A stretch of DNA of 64,000 nt from Pseudonocardia broussonetiae (GTDB lineage: Bacteria; Actinomycetota; Actinomycetes; Mycobacteriales; Pseudonocardiaceae). The position numbers were made by a program, and so were the translations under genes. The stretch lies in assembly GCF_013155125.1 (NCBI RefSeq), contig NZ_CP053564.1:5215501-5279500 (forward strand). The letters are read 5' to 3'. Below the pieces are notes generated by a model. The model searched no databases. It was not told where the DNA came from and saw only the letters and a program-made list of their open reading frames with translations. Of the stretch, positions 49,370-57,594 are shown in pieces. Each line of letters starts with the position of its first letter. Within the stretch, counting starts at the first letter, position 1.

Positions 49370-51757
49370 CCGGTGCAGCATCGCGGGCAGCTCCTGCGCG
49401 TGCACCACCGCGAGCCGCTGGGTGGCGCGGGTGAGCGCGACGTAGAGGTCGTTGGCCCCGCGCGGTGACTCCTCGAGCACCTCCGCCGGCTCCACCAGCA
49501 CCACCGCGTCGAACTCCAGGCCCTTGGCCGAGGAGATCGGCAGCACCACGACCGGCGACTCGAGGTCGACGGTCGGGTCGGCCGGGCCGTCGGGCGTGTC
49601 CGGACCCGCGACGGGCTCGGCCGCGCCGAGGAGGCGCTCCCGCAGCCCGCGCACCCGCGCCGCCGGCGCCAGCACGACGGTGCGCCCGTCGGGCACGGCG
49701 CCCGCCTCCTCCGCCAGCACCTTCGCGACGACGTCGTCGAGCCGGTCGCCGCCGACGGGCACCGCGCGCGGCGACACGCCGGTGCTGCGGACCGAGCGCG
49801 GCGCGGCCAGCCCCGGCTCGATGACGGCGAGCACGTCGTCGGCGACGTCGGCGATCTCCGAGGGCGTGCGGTAGTTGACCGTGAGCTGCTCCAGGCGCCA
49901 CCGGTTCGCCACGTACGGCGAGAGCACCTGCCCCCACGACGACGCCCCGGCCAGGTCGCCGGTCTGCGCGATGTCGCCGACGAGCGTCATCGACCGGCTC
50001 GGGCAGCGCCGCATCACCAGCCGCCACGCCATCGCCGACAGCTCCTGCGCCTCGTCGACGATCACGTGGCCGTAGGTCCACTCGCGGTCGGCGGCGGCGC
50101 GCTCGGCGGTGGAGTCGTAGCGGCGCACCGCCTGGCGCTCGGCGAGGCGCTCGGCGTCGACGATGTCGCCCGCGCGCAGCAGCTCGTCGTCGAGGTCCTC
50201 CTCCAGGTCGAGGACGTCGAGCACGCCCTGCGCGTAGAGGACCTCCTCGCGCAGCGCCGCCGCCTCGCGGGCCGCGGCCTCGGCGCCGTCGTCGCCGAGC
50301 AGCTCGGCCGCCTCGTCGAGCAGCGGCACGTCGGCCGGGGTCCAGCGCAGGCCGGGCGGCACGTCGTCGGCGGGGGCGGGCCGCTCCAGGCGCGCGCGGT
50401 CGGCGGCCGGGAGGCGGCGCGCCACCGAGTTCAGCCGCCGAGGGTCGGCGAACAGGTCGGTGAGCAGCTGCTCGGCCGACAGCGTGGGCCAGAGGTCGTC
50501 GAGCGCGCGCTGCAGCTCGCGGCTCTCGGTGAGCTCCTCGCGGATGTCGGCGAGGTCGCCGGCGTCGAGGAAGCGGGAGGAGTTGAGCCCGGCCCCGCCC
50601 AGCCCGCGGGCGGCCTGCTCGGCCAGCAGCCGGACGGCCTCCTTGTGGAAGACCCGCTTGGCCTCGTTGTGCGGCTTGCGGGAGCGCCGGGCCCGGGTGC
50701 GGGCGGAGTTGGCGACGTCGCGGTCGAGCCGGATCCGCTGGCCCTCGACGTCGAGCTCGACGGGGCGGCGCGGCACCTGCTGGCGGTCACGCACGGCGGC
50801 CGCGATGACCGAGGCCATGTCGGCGCGGCCCTTGACCTCCGCGGTCTCCGCGGGCTCCGGGCGCCGCGCGTCGAGGTTCGGGAACAGCTGCCCCACCGTG
50901 CCGAGCACGACGCTGGTCTCGCCGAGGGAGGGCAGGACCTGCCCGATGTAGCGCAGGAACGTCGGGTTGGGCCCCACGACGAGCACGCCGCGCCGGGCCA
51001 GGCGGTCGCGGTGGGTGTAGAGCAGGTAGGCCGCGCGGTGCAGCGCGACGGCCGTCTTCCCGGTGCCCGGCCCGCCCTGCACGACCAGCACGCCCGAGGG
51101 CTTGGAGCGGATGATGGCGTCCTGCTCGGACTGGATGGTGGCGACGATGTCGCCCATCCGGCCGGTGCGGCGGGCGCCGACGGCGGCGAGCAGCGCGGCC
51201 TCGCTCGTCAGGCCCGAGGAGCGCCCGCCCGCGTCGGCGGCGTCGAGGTCGAGCACCTCGTCGTCGATCGCCAGCACCTCGCGGCGCCGGGTGCGCAGGT
51301 GGCGGCGGCGGCGGATGCCGTCGGGCGAGGCCGCGGTGGCGGTGTAGAACGGGCGGGCGGCGGGCGCGCGCCAGTCCATGAGCAGCGGCTCGTAGTCGTG
51401 GTCCTCGTCCAGCAGGCCCAGGCGGCCGATGTAGCGCCGCTCCCCCGGCTCGCCCTCGTGCTCGGGCAGCACGTCGAGGCGGCCGAACGCCAGGCCGTGC
51501 TCGGCGGCGCGCAGCGCGGCGAGGCGGTCGGTGTACATCGCGGCGGCGGCGTCGCGCTCGGTGAGCGCCTGCGGCGTGCCGACGGTCTCGTCGTGCAGGG
51601 CGTCGTGCAGGCGCTGCGCGGTCTCGGCGCGGCGGGCGTCGAGACGGCCGTAGAGCATGCTGACGTAGCGCTGCTCGTGGGCCAGACCGTCGTCGTCGGC
51701 GGGCCCCCCGGCGGGACCCTCGACGCCGGAGAGCCCGGGGGACGTGCTGTTCGACAC
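49355..51757 (-). CDS. helD: HelD-like RNA polymerase-associated superfamily 1 helicase
   Basis: HelD enters stalled RNA polymerase and recycles it using ATP. The 800 residues have an N-terminal coiled arm (HEQRYVSMLYGRLDARRAET), Walker A QGGPGTGKTAVALHRAAYLL near residue 230, the large insertion typical of the family, Walker B VIVDEAQELSAMAWRLV, LTVNYRTPSEIADVADDVL and a final YVALTRATQRL. Actinobacterial relatives include HelR proteins that displace rifampicin, but no rifampicin-associated upstream element was found here. GTG start follows AAGGTGAACCGCCG. Confidence 0.92.
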   Translation of the reverse strand: MSNSTSPGLSGVEGPAGGPADDDGLAHEQRYVSMLYGRLDARRAETAQRLHDALHDETVGTPQALTERDAAAAMYTDRLAALRAAEHGLAFGRLDVLPEHEGEPGERRYIGRLGLLDEDHDYEPLLMDWRAPAARPFYTATAASPDGIRRRRHLRTRRREVLAIDDEVLDLDAADAGGRSSGLTSEAALLAAVGARRTGRMGDIVATIQSEQDAIIRSKPSGVLVVQGGPGTGKTAVALHRAAYLLYTHRDRLARRGVLVVGPNPTFLRYIGQVLPSLGETSVVLGTVGQLFPNLDARRPEPAETAEVKGRADMASVIAAAVRDRQQVPRRPVELDVEGQRIRLDRDVANSARTRARRSRKPHNEAKRVFHKEAVRLLAEQAARGLGGAGLNSSRFLDAGDLADIREELTESRELQRALDDLWPTLSAEQLLTDLFADPRRLNSVARRLPAADRARLERPAPADDVPPGLRWTPADVPLLDEAAELLGDDGAEAAAREAAALREEVLYAQGVLDVLDLEEDLDDELLRAGDIVDAERLAERQAVRRYDSTAERAAADREWTYGHVIVDEAQELSAMAWRLVMRRCPSRSMTLVGDIAQTGDLAGASSWGQVLSPYVANRWRLEQLTVNYRTPSEIADVADDVLAVIEPGLAAPRSVRSTGVSPRAVPVGGDRLDDVVAKVLAEEAGAVPDGRTVVLAPAARVRGLRERLLGAAEPVAGPDTPDGPADPTVDLESPVVVLPISSAKGLEFDAVVLVEPAEVLEESPRGANDLYVALTRATQRLAVVHAQELPAMLHRLSAG

Positions 51758-51868
51758 CGGCGGTTCACCTTCACGGGGCTCGGGAAACGGCGACTGTCCA
51801 AGCTACCAGCGCTGCGGGGGTGGCGTTCGCAGGCGCTCGGGCCGCGCCACGGGCCGTCGGTGCGGGGC

Positions 51869-51895
51869 GTTTACTGCTCCCCCGGCACCGGGTAG
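51869..51895 (+). promoter_or_regulatory. SigB/SigF-type promoter of the sigma factor gene
   Basis: GTTTAC (51869-51874), 15-nt spacer, GGGTAG (51890-51895). The form matches the GTTT-N14/15-GGGTA promoters used by SigB/SigF sigma factors. The start codon GTG lies 8 nt downstream, so autoregulation with a nearly leaderless message is predicted. Confidence 0.7.
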
Positions 51896-51903
51896 GCCTC
51901 TCT

Positions 51904-52680
51904 GTGCCCAGCTCCGAGCCGTCCCGCGACTCCGAGTACGCGCACCTCGCGCCTCTCTTCGAACAGTTCGCGGCACTGCCCCCCGACCACCCCGACCGCG
52001 CCGCGCTGCGCTCCCGACTCGTGACCGGCCACCTGCCGGTCGTCCGCCACATCGCCCGCCGGTTCTCCGGCCGCGGCGAGCCCGCCGACGACCTGGAGCA
52101 GGCCGGCACGATCGGCCTGCTCGGCGCCGTCGACCGCTTCGACCCCTCGCACGGCAGCGACTTCCTGTCCTACGCCGTGCCCACCATCACCGGCGAGATC
52201 CGCCGCCACTTCCGCGACCGCACCTGGGCGATGCGCGTGCCGCGCCGCCTCAAGGACCTGCAGGCGACGATCGCGGGCGCGGTCGGGCCGCTGTCGCAGG
52301 AGCTGGGGCGCGCGCCGCGGCCCACCGAGATCGCGGCGCGCCTGGACATGCCGGTCGACGAGGTGCTGGAGGGTCTCGACGCCCAGCAGGCCTACCGCAA
52401 CACCTCGCTCGACGAGCTCGTGGCCGGCGGCGAGACGCCGCTGACCGACACCCTCGGCACCGCCGACGTCGAGCTGGACAAGGTGGAGTACCGCGAGACC
52501 CTGCAGCCGCTGCTCGACGAGCTGCCCCCGCGCGAGCGGACGATCCTGGTGCTGCGGTTCTTCGGCAACATGACGCAGACCCAGATCGCCGACCGGGTCG
52601 GGGTGTCGCAGATGCACGTGTCGCGGCTGCTGGCCCAGACGCTGCGCCAGCTGCGGGAGAAGCTCAACGCGGCCGAGTAG
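51904..52680 (+). CDS. SigB/SigF-family RNA polymerase sigma factor
   Basis: This is a 258-residue group 3 sigma factor. Region 2 is LPVVRHIARRFSGRGEPADD then LEQAGTIGLLGAVDRFDPSH and FLSYAVPTITGEIRRHFRD; region 3 TWAMRVPRRLKDL; region 4 ERTILVLRFFGNMTQTQIAD with HTH RVGVSQMHVSRLL. The GTG start stands just after a SigB-type promoter. No anti-sigma gene is adjacent; the ATPases at 13165 and 15148 are candidates. Other genes nearby with similar promoters (53802, 54377) suggest a local stress regulon. Confidence 0.93.
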   Translation: MPSSEPSRDSEYAHLAPLFEQFAALPPDHPDRAALRSRLVTGHLPVVRHIARRFSGRGEPADDLEQAGTIGLLGAVDRFDPSHGSDFLSYAVPTITGEIRRHFRDRTWAMRVPRRLKDLQATIAGAVGPLSQELGRAPRPTEIAARLDMPVDEVLEGLDAQQAYRNTSLDELVAGGETPLTDTLGTADVELDKVEYRETLQPLLDELPPRERTILVLRFFGNMTQTQIADRVGVSQMHVSRLLAQTLRQLREKLNAAE

Positions 52681-52685
52681 CGCGC

Positions 52686-53177
52686 TCAGGTCCCGTTCAG
52701 CAGGCGGCGGGGCAGCACGAACCACAGCCCCGTCAGGACGACGCCGACGGCCGCCGCCGCGGGCACGGCGAACCCGCGCCCGACCGCGACGTCGAGGACC
52801 AGCAGCACGGCCCCGGTGAGGGTCAGGGCCAGGGACGCGAGGCCGGCGACGAACAGCCGCTGCCCGAGCGCGACGGTCGGCGCCTTGACCCCGCGCCCGA
52901 ACGTCATGCGGTGCGCCGCGGCCGGGCCGACGAGCAGCCCGGCCGTCAGCACCGACAGCAGCAGCGTGACGACGTAGGTCCAGCGCTGCACCTCGTCGAT
53001 GCGCCCGAACCGCTCGGTGAACGACAGCGACAGCAGGAACGCGAAGAGGATCTGCACGCCGGTCTGCGCGACGCGCAGCTCCTGCAGCAGCTCCAGCATG
53101 TTGCGGTCGGCCCGCCGCAACGGGCCCTCACCCCGGTCGTCCTGCGCGCTCGGGCGGGTGTCGTCCGGTTCGCTCAC
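52686..53177 (-). CDS. DUF6328 family membrane protein
   Basis: The 163-residue protein has a charged N-terminus and four membrane helices, with the family pattern LLQELRVAQTGVQILFAFLL, SLSFTERFGRID and AHRMTFGRGVK. No function is known. GTG at 53177. It lies head to tail with the PfpI gene (9 bp apart) and converges on the sigma gene. Confidence 0.85.
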   Translation of the reverse strand: MSEPDDTRPSAQDDRGEGPLRRADRNMLELLQELRVAQTGVQILFAFLLSLSFTERFGRIDEVQRWTYVVTLLLSVLTAGLLVGPAAAHRMTFGRGVKAPTVALGQRLFVAGLASLALTLTGAVLLVLDVAVGRGFAVPAAAAVGVVLTGLWFVLPRRLLNGT

Positions 53178-53186
53178 GCGGGCAGG

Positions 53187-53729
53187 CTAGCCCGCGAACG
53201 CGTCGACGACGGCGGCGGAGAAGGCCGGCAGGTCGTCGGGGCTGCGGCTGGTGACGAGGTTGCCGTCCACCGACACCTCCTCGTCGACGACGGTGGCGCC
53301 CGCGTTGCGCAGGTCGGTCCACACGCTCGGGTACGCGGTGAGCGTCCGGCCCTGCGCGACACCTGCGTCGATCAGCGCCCACGGGGCGTGGCAGATCGCG
53401 CCGACCGGCTTGCCCGAGTCCACGAACGCCTTCACGAAGTAGCGGACGTCCTCGTCGACGCGGAGCTTGTCGCCGTTGACGGTGCCGCCCGGCATGAGCA
53501 GCCCGTCGTACTCGTCGGGCGGGGCCTGCCCCACGACGCGGTCCACCGGGAACGTGTCCGCGGGCTCGATGTCGGAGTTCATCGCCTGGATCTTCCCGTC
53601 GGACAGCGAGACGAGGTGGACCATCGCGCCCTCCGCGACCACCGCGTCGCGCGGGGTGGTCAGCTCCACCTGCTCGACGCCGTCGGTGGCCAGGATCGCG
53701 ATGCGCTTGCCGTCCAGCCTGCCTGCCAT
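53187..53729 (-). CDS. DJ-1/PfpI family (YhbO/YajL-like) protein
   Basis: The 180-residue type-1 glutamine-amidotransferase-like fold has Glu19 in TDGVEQVEL and nucleophile Cys113 in GAICHAPWALIDAG, with His114 next to it. Family members act as general stress proteins, deglycases or cysteine peptidases; activity is debated. ATG follows a GGAGGA site. Together with DUF6328, HVA1 and the DksA-like gene it forms a stress-type neighbourhood next to the sigma factor. Confidence 0.9.
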   Translation of the reverse strand: MAGRLDGKRIAILATDGVEQVELTTPRDAVVAEGAMVHLVSLSDGKIQAMNSDIEPADTFPVDRVVGQAPPDEYDGLLMPGGTVNGDKLRVDEDVRYFVKAFVDSGKPVGAICHAPWALIDAGVAQGRTLTAYPSVWTDLRNAGATVVDEEVSVDGNLVTSRSPDDLPAFSAAVVDAFAG

Positions 53730-53766
53730 GGGGGGTCCTCCTCGGTCGGAACTGGGGTCCCTCCGG

Positions 53767-53792
53767 GTCTACCCGGGCCCCGCGGGGGGTAT
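53767..53792 (+). promoter_or_regulatory. SigB/SigF-type promoter of the HVA1 gene
   Basis: GTCTAC (53767-53772), 14-nt spacer and perfect GGGTAT (53787-53792), 9 nt before the HVA1 ATG. Confidence 0.6.
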
Positions 53793-53801
53793 GCCCGGCC
53801 C

Positions 53802-54008
53802 ATGAGTGAGATCAAGAAGGGTGACCACGTCAGCTGGAAGTCCCACGGGTCGACGGCCGAGGGGACCGTCGAGGAGGAGATCACGAAGGACACCGAGGCC
53901 GCCGGGCGCACCGTGCGGGCGTCGAAGGACGACCCGCAGTACCGCGTGCGCAGCGACAAGAGCGGCAAGGACGCGGTGCACAAGCCGGGCGCGCTGGAGA
54001 AGGACTAG
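53802..54008 (+). CDS. HVA1/DUF2945 small protein (Tudor-like)
   Basis: The protein has 68 residues: KKGDHVSWKSHGSTAEGTVE and EEITKDTEAAGRTVRASKDD then PQYRVRSDKSGKDAVHKPGAL. This is the hypervirulence-associated/DUF2945 family with an SH3-like fold. Found in fungi and bacteria; molecular function unknown. It has a SigB-type promoter directly upstream and is divergent from the PfpI gene. Confidence 0.9.
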   Translation: MSEIKKGDHVSWKSHGSTAEGTVEEEITKDTEAAGRTVRASKDDPQYRVRSDKSGKDAVHKPGALEKD

Positions 54009-54017
54009 CCGCCCGGG

Positions 54018-54377
54018 TCAGCTCAGCACCGGGGTGTCGGCGTGCTCGCGGCACGTCGGCACCTCCGGGCGGGCCTCCAGGCGCTCGTCGTCGATCTGCC
54101 GGTCGCAGACCGCGCAGCGGCCGTACGTGCCGTCCTCGATGCGGCCGAGGGCGTCCTGCACCGCGCGGCGCTGGTCGGACACGGCCGCGACCAGGTGCTC
54201 GGCGTCCATGGTGGTGGCCACCTCGGTGCCGTAGTCGCCGGGGTGCTGACCCAGCGCGCCCTCCTGGCCCAGCGTGTCGGCCGTGGCGTCCTCGCGGCTC
54301 TCCCGGGCGAAGCGGGCGCGGTCGTCGAGCTCGGACAGCTCGTCGGTCAGCAGGGTGCGGGCGCGGTCCAGATCCAC
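54018..54377 (-). CDS. TraR/DksA-type zinc-finger protein
   Basis: The 119-residue protein has an N-terminal coiled coil (LLTDELSELDDRARFARES) and a C-terminal zinc knuckle with Cys88, Cys91, Cys109 and His112 (YGRCAVCDRQ, PTCREH). The fourth ligand is His rather than the Cys of classical DksA, which may still bind zinc. The two acidic residues at the tip of the coiled coil that DksA uses in RNA polymerase cannot be confirmed. GTG start; a SigB-type promoter lies 40 bp upstream, consistent with stress expression. Confidence 0.87.
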   Translation of the reverse strand: MDLDRARTLLTDELSELDDRARFARESREDATADTLGQEGALGQHPGDYGTEVATTMDAEHLVAAVSDQRRAVQDALGRIEDGTYGRCAVCDRQIDDERLEARPEVPTCREHADTPVLS

Positions 54378-54416
54378 GGTGGGGTCCTTCCGGTGGGGAG
54401 ACGTGAACCCCTGCGC

Positions 54417-54443
54417 ATACCCCGATCCGGCGGCGCCGGAAAC
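54417..54443 (-). promoter_or_regulatory. SigB/SigF-type promoter of the DksA-like gene
   Basis: On the minus strand GTTTCC (54443-54438), 15-nt spacer, GGGTAT (54422-54417). Matches the other candidates near the sigma gene. Confidence 0.65.
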
Positions 54444-54459
54444 CCCGCCCGCGGCGCCG

Positions 54460-56820
54460 TCAGCCGCCGGGGTGGCGCGCCTTCGGGGCCCGGCCGAACG
54501 GCTGCTCGACGGGCTCGACCCGCACCGGTTCCGGCACGGGCCGCAGCACCGGCTGCTCGGCCAGCGCGAGCGGCTCGCCGTGGTGCGTCAGGCGCATCGG
54601 CGGGCCGCTGACCAGGTGGTACTCCGCGCCCTCCGGCGTGATCTGCACCCGCAGCTGGCGCCCCTGCCAGCGCAGCCCGAACGAGATCCGCGAGAGCGCC
54701 GGGGGCAGCCGCGGGGAGAACCGCAGCCCCGCGGAGTCGCACTGCATCCCGCCGAAGCCCTGTACGACCGCGATCCAGGTGCCGGCCATCGAGGCGATGT
54801 GCACGCCGTGGTCGGAGTTGCCGGCGAGGTCGTTGATGTCGACCAGCGCCGACTCCGCGAGGTAGTCGAACGCCAGGTCCAGGTGCCCGACCCGGGCGGC
54901 CATGACGGCCTGGGTGCACGCCGACAGCGACGAGTCGCGGACAGTGATGGCCTCGTAGTAGGCGAAGTTGCGCTCCACCTGCTCGGGGGTGAACGCGTCG
55001 GGCCGCAGCTGCATGGCCAGCACCAGGTCGGCCTGCTTGGAGACCTGCTTCCGGTACAGGTCGAAGTACGGGACGTTGAGCAGCAGCGGGTACATGTCGG
55101 GCTTGGTGCCCTCGAAGTCCCACACCTGGTGGTCGGTGAAGCCCTCCGACTGCGGGTGCACGCCCAGCGACTCGTCGTAGGGGATCCGCATCGACGACGC
55201 CGCGTCGCGCCAGCTCGCCATCTCCTCGGCGTTGACGCCGAGCTTGGCGGCCGCCCGGGAGTGCCGGGCCGCGGTCTCGGCGGCGACGCGCAGGTTCAGC
55301 TGCGCCATGAGGTTGGTGTAGACGTTGTTGTCGACGATCGCGGTGTACTCGTCGGGCCCGGTGACGCCGTCGATGCGGAACTGCCCGGCCGAGTCGTGGT
55401 GGCCCAGCGAGCGCCACAGCCGGGCGGTCTCGACGAGCAGCTCGAGCCCGACCTCCTTCTCGAACTCGACGTCGCCGGTGGCCGCGACGTGGCGGCGCAC
55501 GGCGTCGGCGATGTCGGCGTTGATGTGGAACGCCGCCGTGCCCGCGGGCCAGTAGCCCGAGCACTCGTGGCCGCGGATGGTGCGCCAGGGGAACGCCGCG
55601 CCCTTGAGCCCCAGCTGCTCGGCGCGCTCCTTGGCCAGCGGGATGATCGACTGCCGCCAGCGCAGAGCGTCGGCCGCGGCGTCCGGGGCCACGTGCGAGA
55701 GCAGCTGCAGGCAGAACGTCTCGGTGTCCCAGAAGGTGTGGCCGTCGTAGCCGGGGCCGGTGAGGCCCTTGGCCCCGATGGCCCGCCGCTCGGCGCGGGC
55801 GCCGGCCTGCAGCACGTGGAAGATCGCGACGCGGACGGCCTGCTGCAGCTCGGCGTCGCCGTCGATCTCGATGTCGGCGGTGAGCCAGAAGTCGTCGAGG
55901 TAGTGGCGCTGCTCGTCGACCAGTCCCTGCCAGCTCGTGTACCGGGCGGCGGCCAGCGCGGCCCGCACCTGGTCGTGCACGGCCGAGAGGGAGCGCCGCG
56001 AGGACCAGCCGTAGGCCAGGTACTTGACGACGGTCAGCTTCTCCCCCGGCTTGAGCCGCGAGATGACGGTGGTGCGGGCGATGTCGGGGTTGGCCTCCGA
56101 GGTGATCTGCAGGCCCGCGGGCCCGTGCACCTCGTGGTCCATCGCCGCGGCCACCCGCAGCCCGGACGCGCGCGTCTGGTGCACGAGCGTGGCGCTGGTC
56201 TCGCTGTGGCGGTGCTGCTCGGCGACCAGCGGGTCGGTCATCGCCGCCTCGACGCGCGGGTCGTCCTCGTCGATCGACGGCAGGGCCTCGTTGGCCACCA
56301 GCTCGGACTGCACGACCAGCAGAGCCGGCGCGTCGAGCACCTCGACCTCGTAGCGGATCGCGGCGATCGCGCGCTGCGTGAGCGACACCAGCCGCTCGGT
56401 GCGCAGCTTGACCCTGCGCCCCGCCGGGGACTCCCACTCGACCTCGCGGGTGAGCGTGCCCGCCTGCAGGTCGAGCACGCGCTCGTGGCGGTGCACCCGG
56501 CCGTAGCGCAGGTCGAGCGGCTCGTCCTCGACCAGCAGCCGGATCAGCTTGCCGTTGGTGACGTTGATGATCGTCTGCCCGGACTCGGGGTAGCCGTAGC
56601 CGCCCTCGGCGTAGGGCAGCGGGCGCTTCTCGTAGAACGAGTTGAGGTAGGTGCCGGGGGTGTCGTGCGGCTCGCCCTCGTCGAGGTTGCCGCGCAGGCC
56701 GATGTGGCCGTTCGACAGGGCGAAGACCGACTCGGCCTGGCCCAGCGCCTGCAGGTCGAGGTGCGGCTCGCGCACCACCCACGGCTCGACCAGGAACGCG
56801 CGTCCGGGATCGGGGCTCAC
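54460..56820 (-). CDS. Glycoside hydrolase family 65 disaccharide phosphorylase
   Basis: The 786-residue protein has the GH65 layout: N-terminal beta-sandwich (FALSNGHIGLRGNLDEGEPH), helical barrel (YDGHTFWDTETFCLQLLSHV), general-acid Glu near 490 in DGVTGPDEYTAIVDNNVYTN, and LLVNVPYFDLYRKQ-like HxxQ/KQ phosphate site (YRKQVSKQADL). GH65 enzymes phosphorolyse maltose, trehalose or kojibiose, giving beta-glucose 1-phosphate. Resembles the mycobacterial Rv3401/Rv3400 pair. The disaccharide is not determined. Start GTG overlaps the phosphoglucomutase stop (GTGA). Confidence 0.92.
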   Translation of the reverse strand: MSPDPGRAFLVEPWVVREPHLDLQALGQAESVFALSNGHIGLRGNLDEGEPHDTPGTYLNSFYEKRPLPYAEGGYGYPESGQTIINVTNGKLIRLLVEDEPLDLRYGRVHRHERVLDLQAGTLTREVEWESPAGRRVKLRTERLVSLTQRAIAAIRYEVEVLDAPALLVVQSELVANEALPSIDEDDPRVEAAMTDPLVAEQHRHSETSATLVHQTRASGLRVAAAMDHEVHGPAGLQITSEANPDIARTTVISRLKPGEKLTVVKYLAYGWSSRRSLSAVHDQVRAALAAARYTSWQGLVDEQRHYLDDFWLTADIEIDGDAELQQAVRVAIFHVLQAGARAERRAIGAKGLTGPGYDGHTFWDTETFCLQLLSHVAPDAAADALRWRQSIIPLAKERAEQLGLKGAAFPWRTIRGHECSGYWPAGTAAFHINADIADAVRRHVAATGDVEFEKEVGLELLVETARLWRSLGHHDSAGQFRIDGVTGPDEYTAIVDNNVYTNLMAQLNLRVAAETAARHSRAAAKLGVNAEEMASWRDAASSMRIPYDESLGVHPQSEGFTDHQVWDFEGTKPDMYPLLLNVPYFDLYRKQVSKQADLVLAMQLRPDAFTPEQVERNFAYYEAITVRDSSLSACTQAVMAARVGHLDLAFDYLAESALVDINDLAGNSDHGVHIASMAGTWIAVVQGFGGMQCDSAGLRFSPRLPPALSRISFGLRWQGRQLRVQITPEGAEYHLVSGPPMRLTHHGEPLALAEQPVLRPVPEPVRVEPVEQPFGRAPKARHPGG

Positions 56821-57530
56821 GTCAGGTCCTTTCCCAGGAGGTCGGCGAGGTCCTGCACGACGACGTCGGCGCCCTGCGCCAGCAGCTGCTCGGCCTGGTC
56901 GAGCCGGTCGACGCCCACGACGAAGCCGAAGCCCCCGGCCTTCCCGGACGCGACGCCGGCGAGGGCGTCCTCGAACACCACGGCGTGCGCCTTGTCGACG
57001 CCCAGGTCGGCGGCGGCGGCCAGGAACGTGTCGGGGGCCGGCTTGCCGGGCAGCCCGCGCTCCTTCGCCGTGACGCCGTCGACGCGGTGGTCGATGTACT
57101 GCGCGAGGTCGGCGACCCGCAGCACCTGCTCGGCGTTCGCGCTCGACGACACGACCGCGGTGGCCAGGCCCGCCTCGCGGACGGCCCGCAGGTAGCGCAC
57201 CGAGCCCGGGTAGACCTCGACGCCGACGGTGACGATCTTCTCCTGCACCAGGTCGTTCTTGATCGTCGACAGGCGCACCAGCTCCTCGGGGGGCAGCACG
57301 ATCCCGCGCGAGCGCAGGAACGAGTCGGTGCCGTCCAGGCGGGGCTTGCCGTCGACGTAGGGGCCGTAGTCGGCCGAGACGTCGAAGGGGCGGAAGCCGA
57401 CGCCGTCGCGTGCGCGCAGGAAGTCGTCGAACATCTGCTTCCACGCGGCGGCGTGGACGCTCGCGGTGTCGGTGAGGACGCCGTCGAGGTCGAAGAGGCA
57501 CGCGCGCGTGCCGTCGGGGAGGCCCAGCAT
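56817..57530 (-). CDS. Beta-phosphoglucomutase, HAD superfamily
   Basis: The 237-residue HAD protein has nucleophile Asp14 and Asp16 in LFDLDGVLTD, motif II VVSSSANAEQ, Lys in GLPGKPAPDTFL and motif IV VFEDALAGVASGKAGG. The cap domain fits beta-phosphoglucomutase. It should convert beta-glucose 1-phosphate from the GH65 enzyme to glucose 6-phosphate, which in this organism could also feed Fgd. First gene of the two-gene unit. Confidence 0.93.
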   Translation of the reverse strand: MLGLPDGTRACLFDLDGVLTDTASVHAAAWKQMFDDFLRARDGVGFRPFDVSADYGPYVDGKPRLDGTDSFLRSRGIVLPPEELVRLSTIKNDLVQEKIVTVGVEVYPGSVRYLRAVREAGLATAVVSSSANAEQVLRVADLAQYIDHRVDGVTAKERGLPGKPAPDTFLAAAADLGVDKAHAVVFEDALAGVASGKAGGFGFVVGVDRLDQAEQLLAQGADVVVQDLADLLGKDLT

Positions 57531-57594
57531 GGGCGCACGGTACCGACTGGGAAGATCACCGCGGTGCGGCGGCCGTCACCATCACGTTGCGTTC

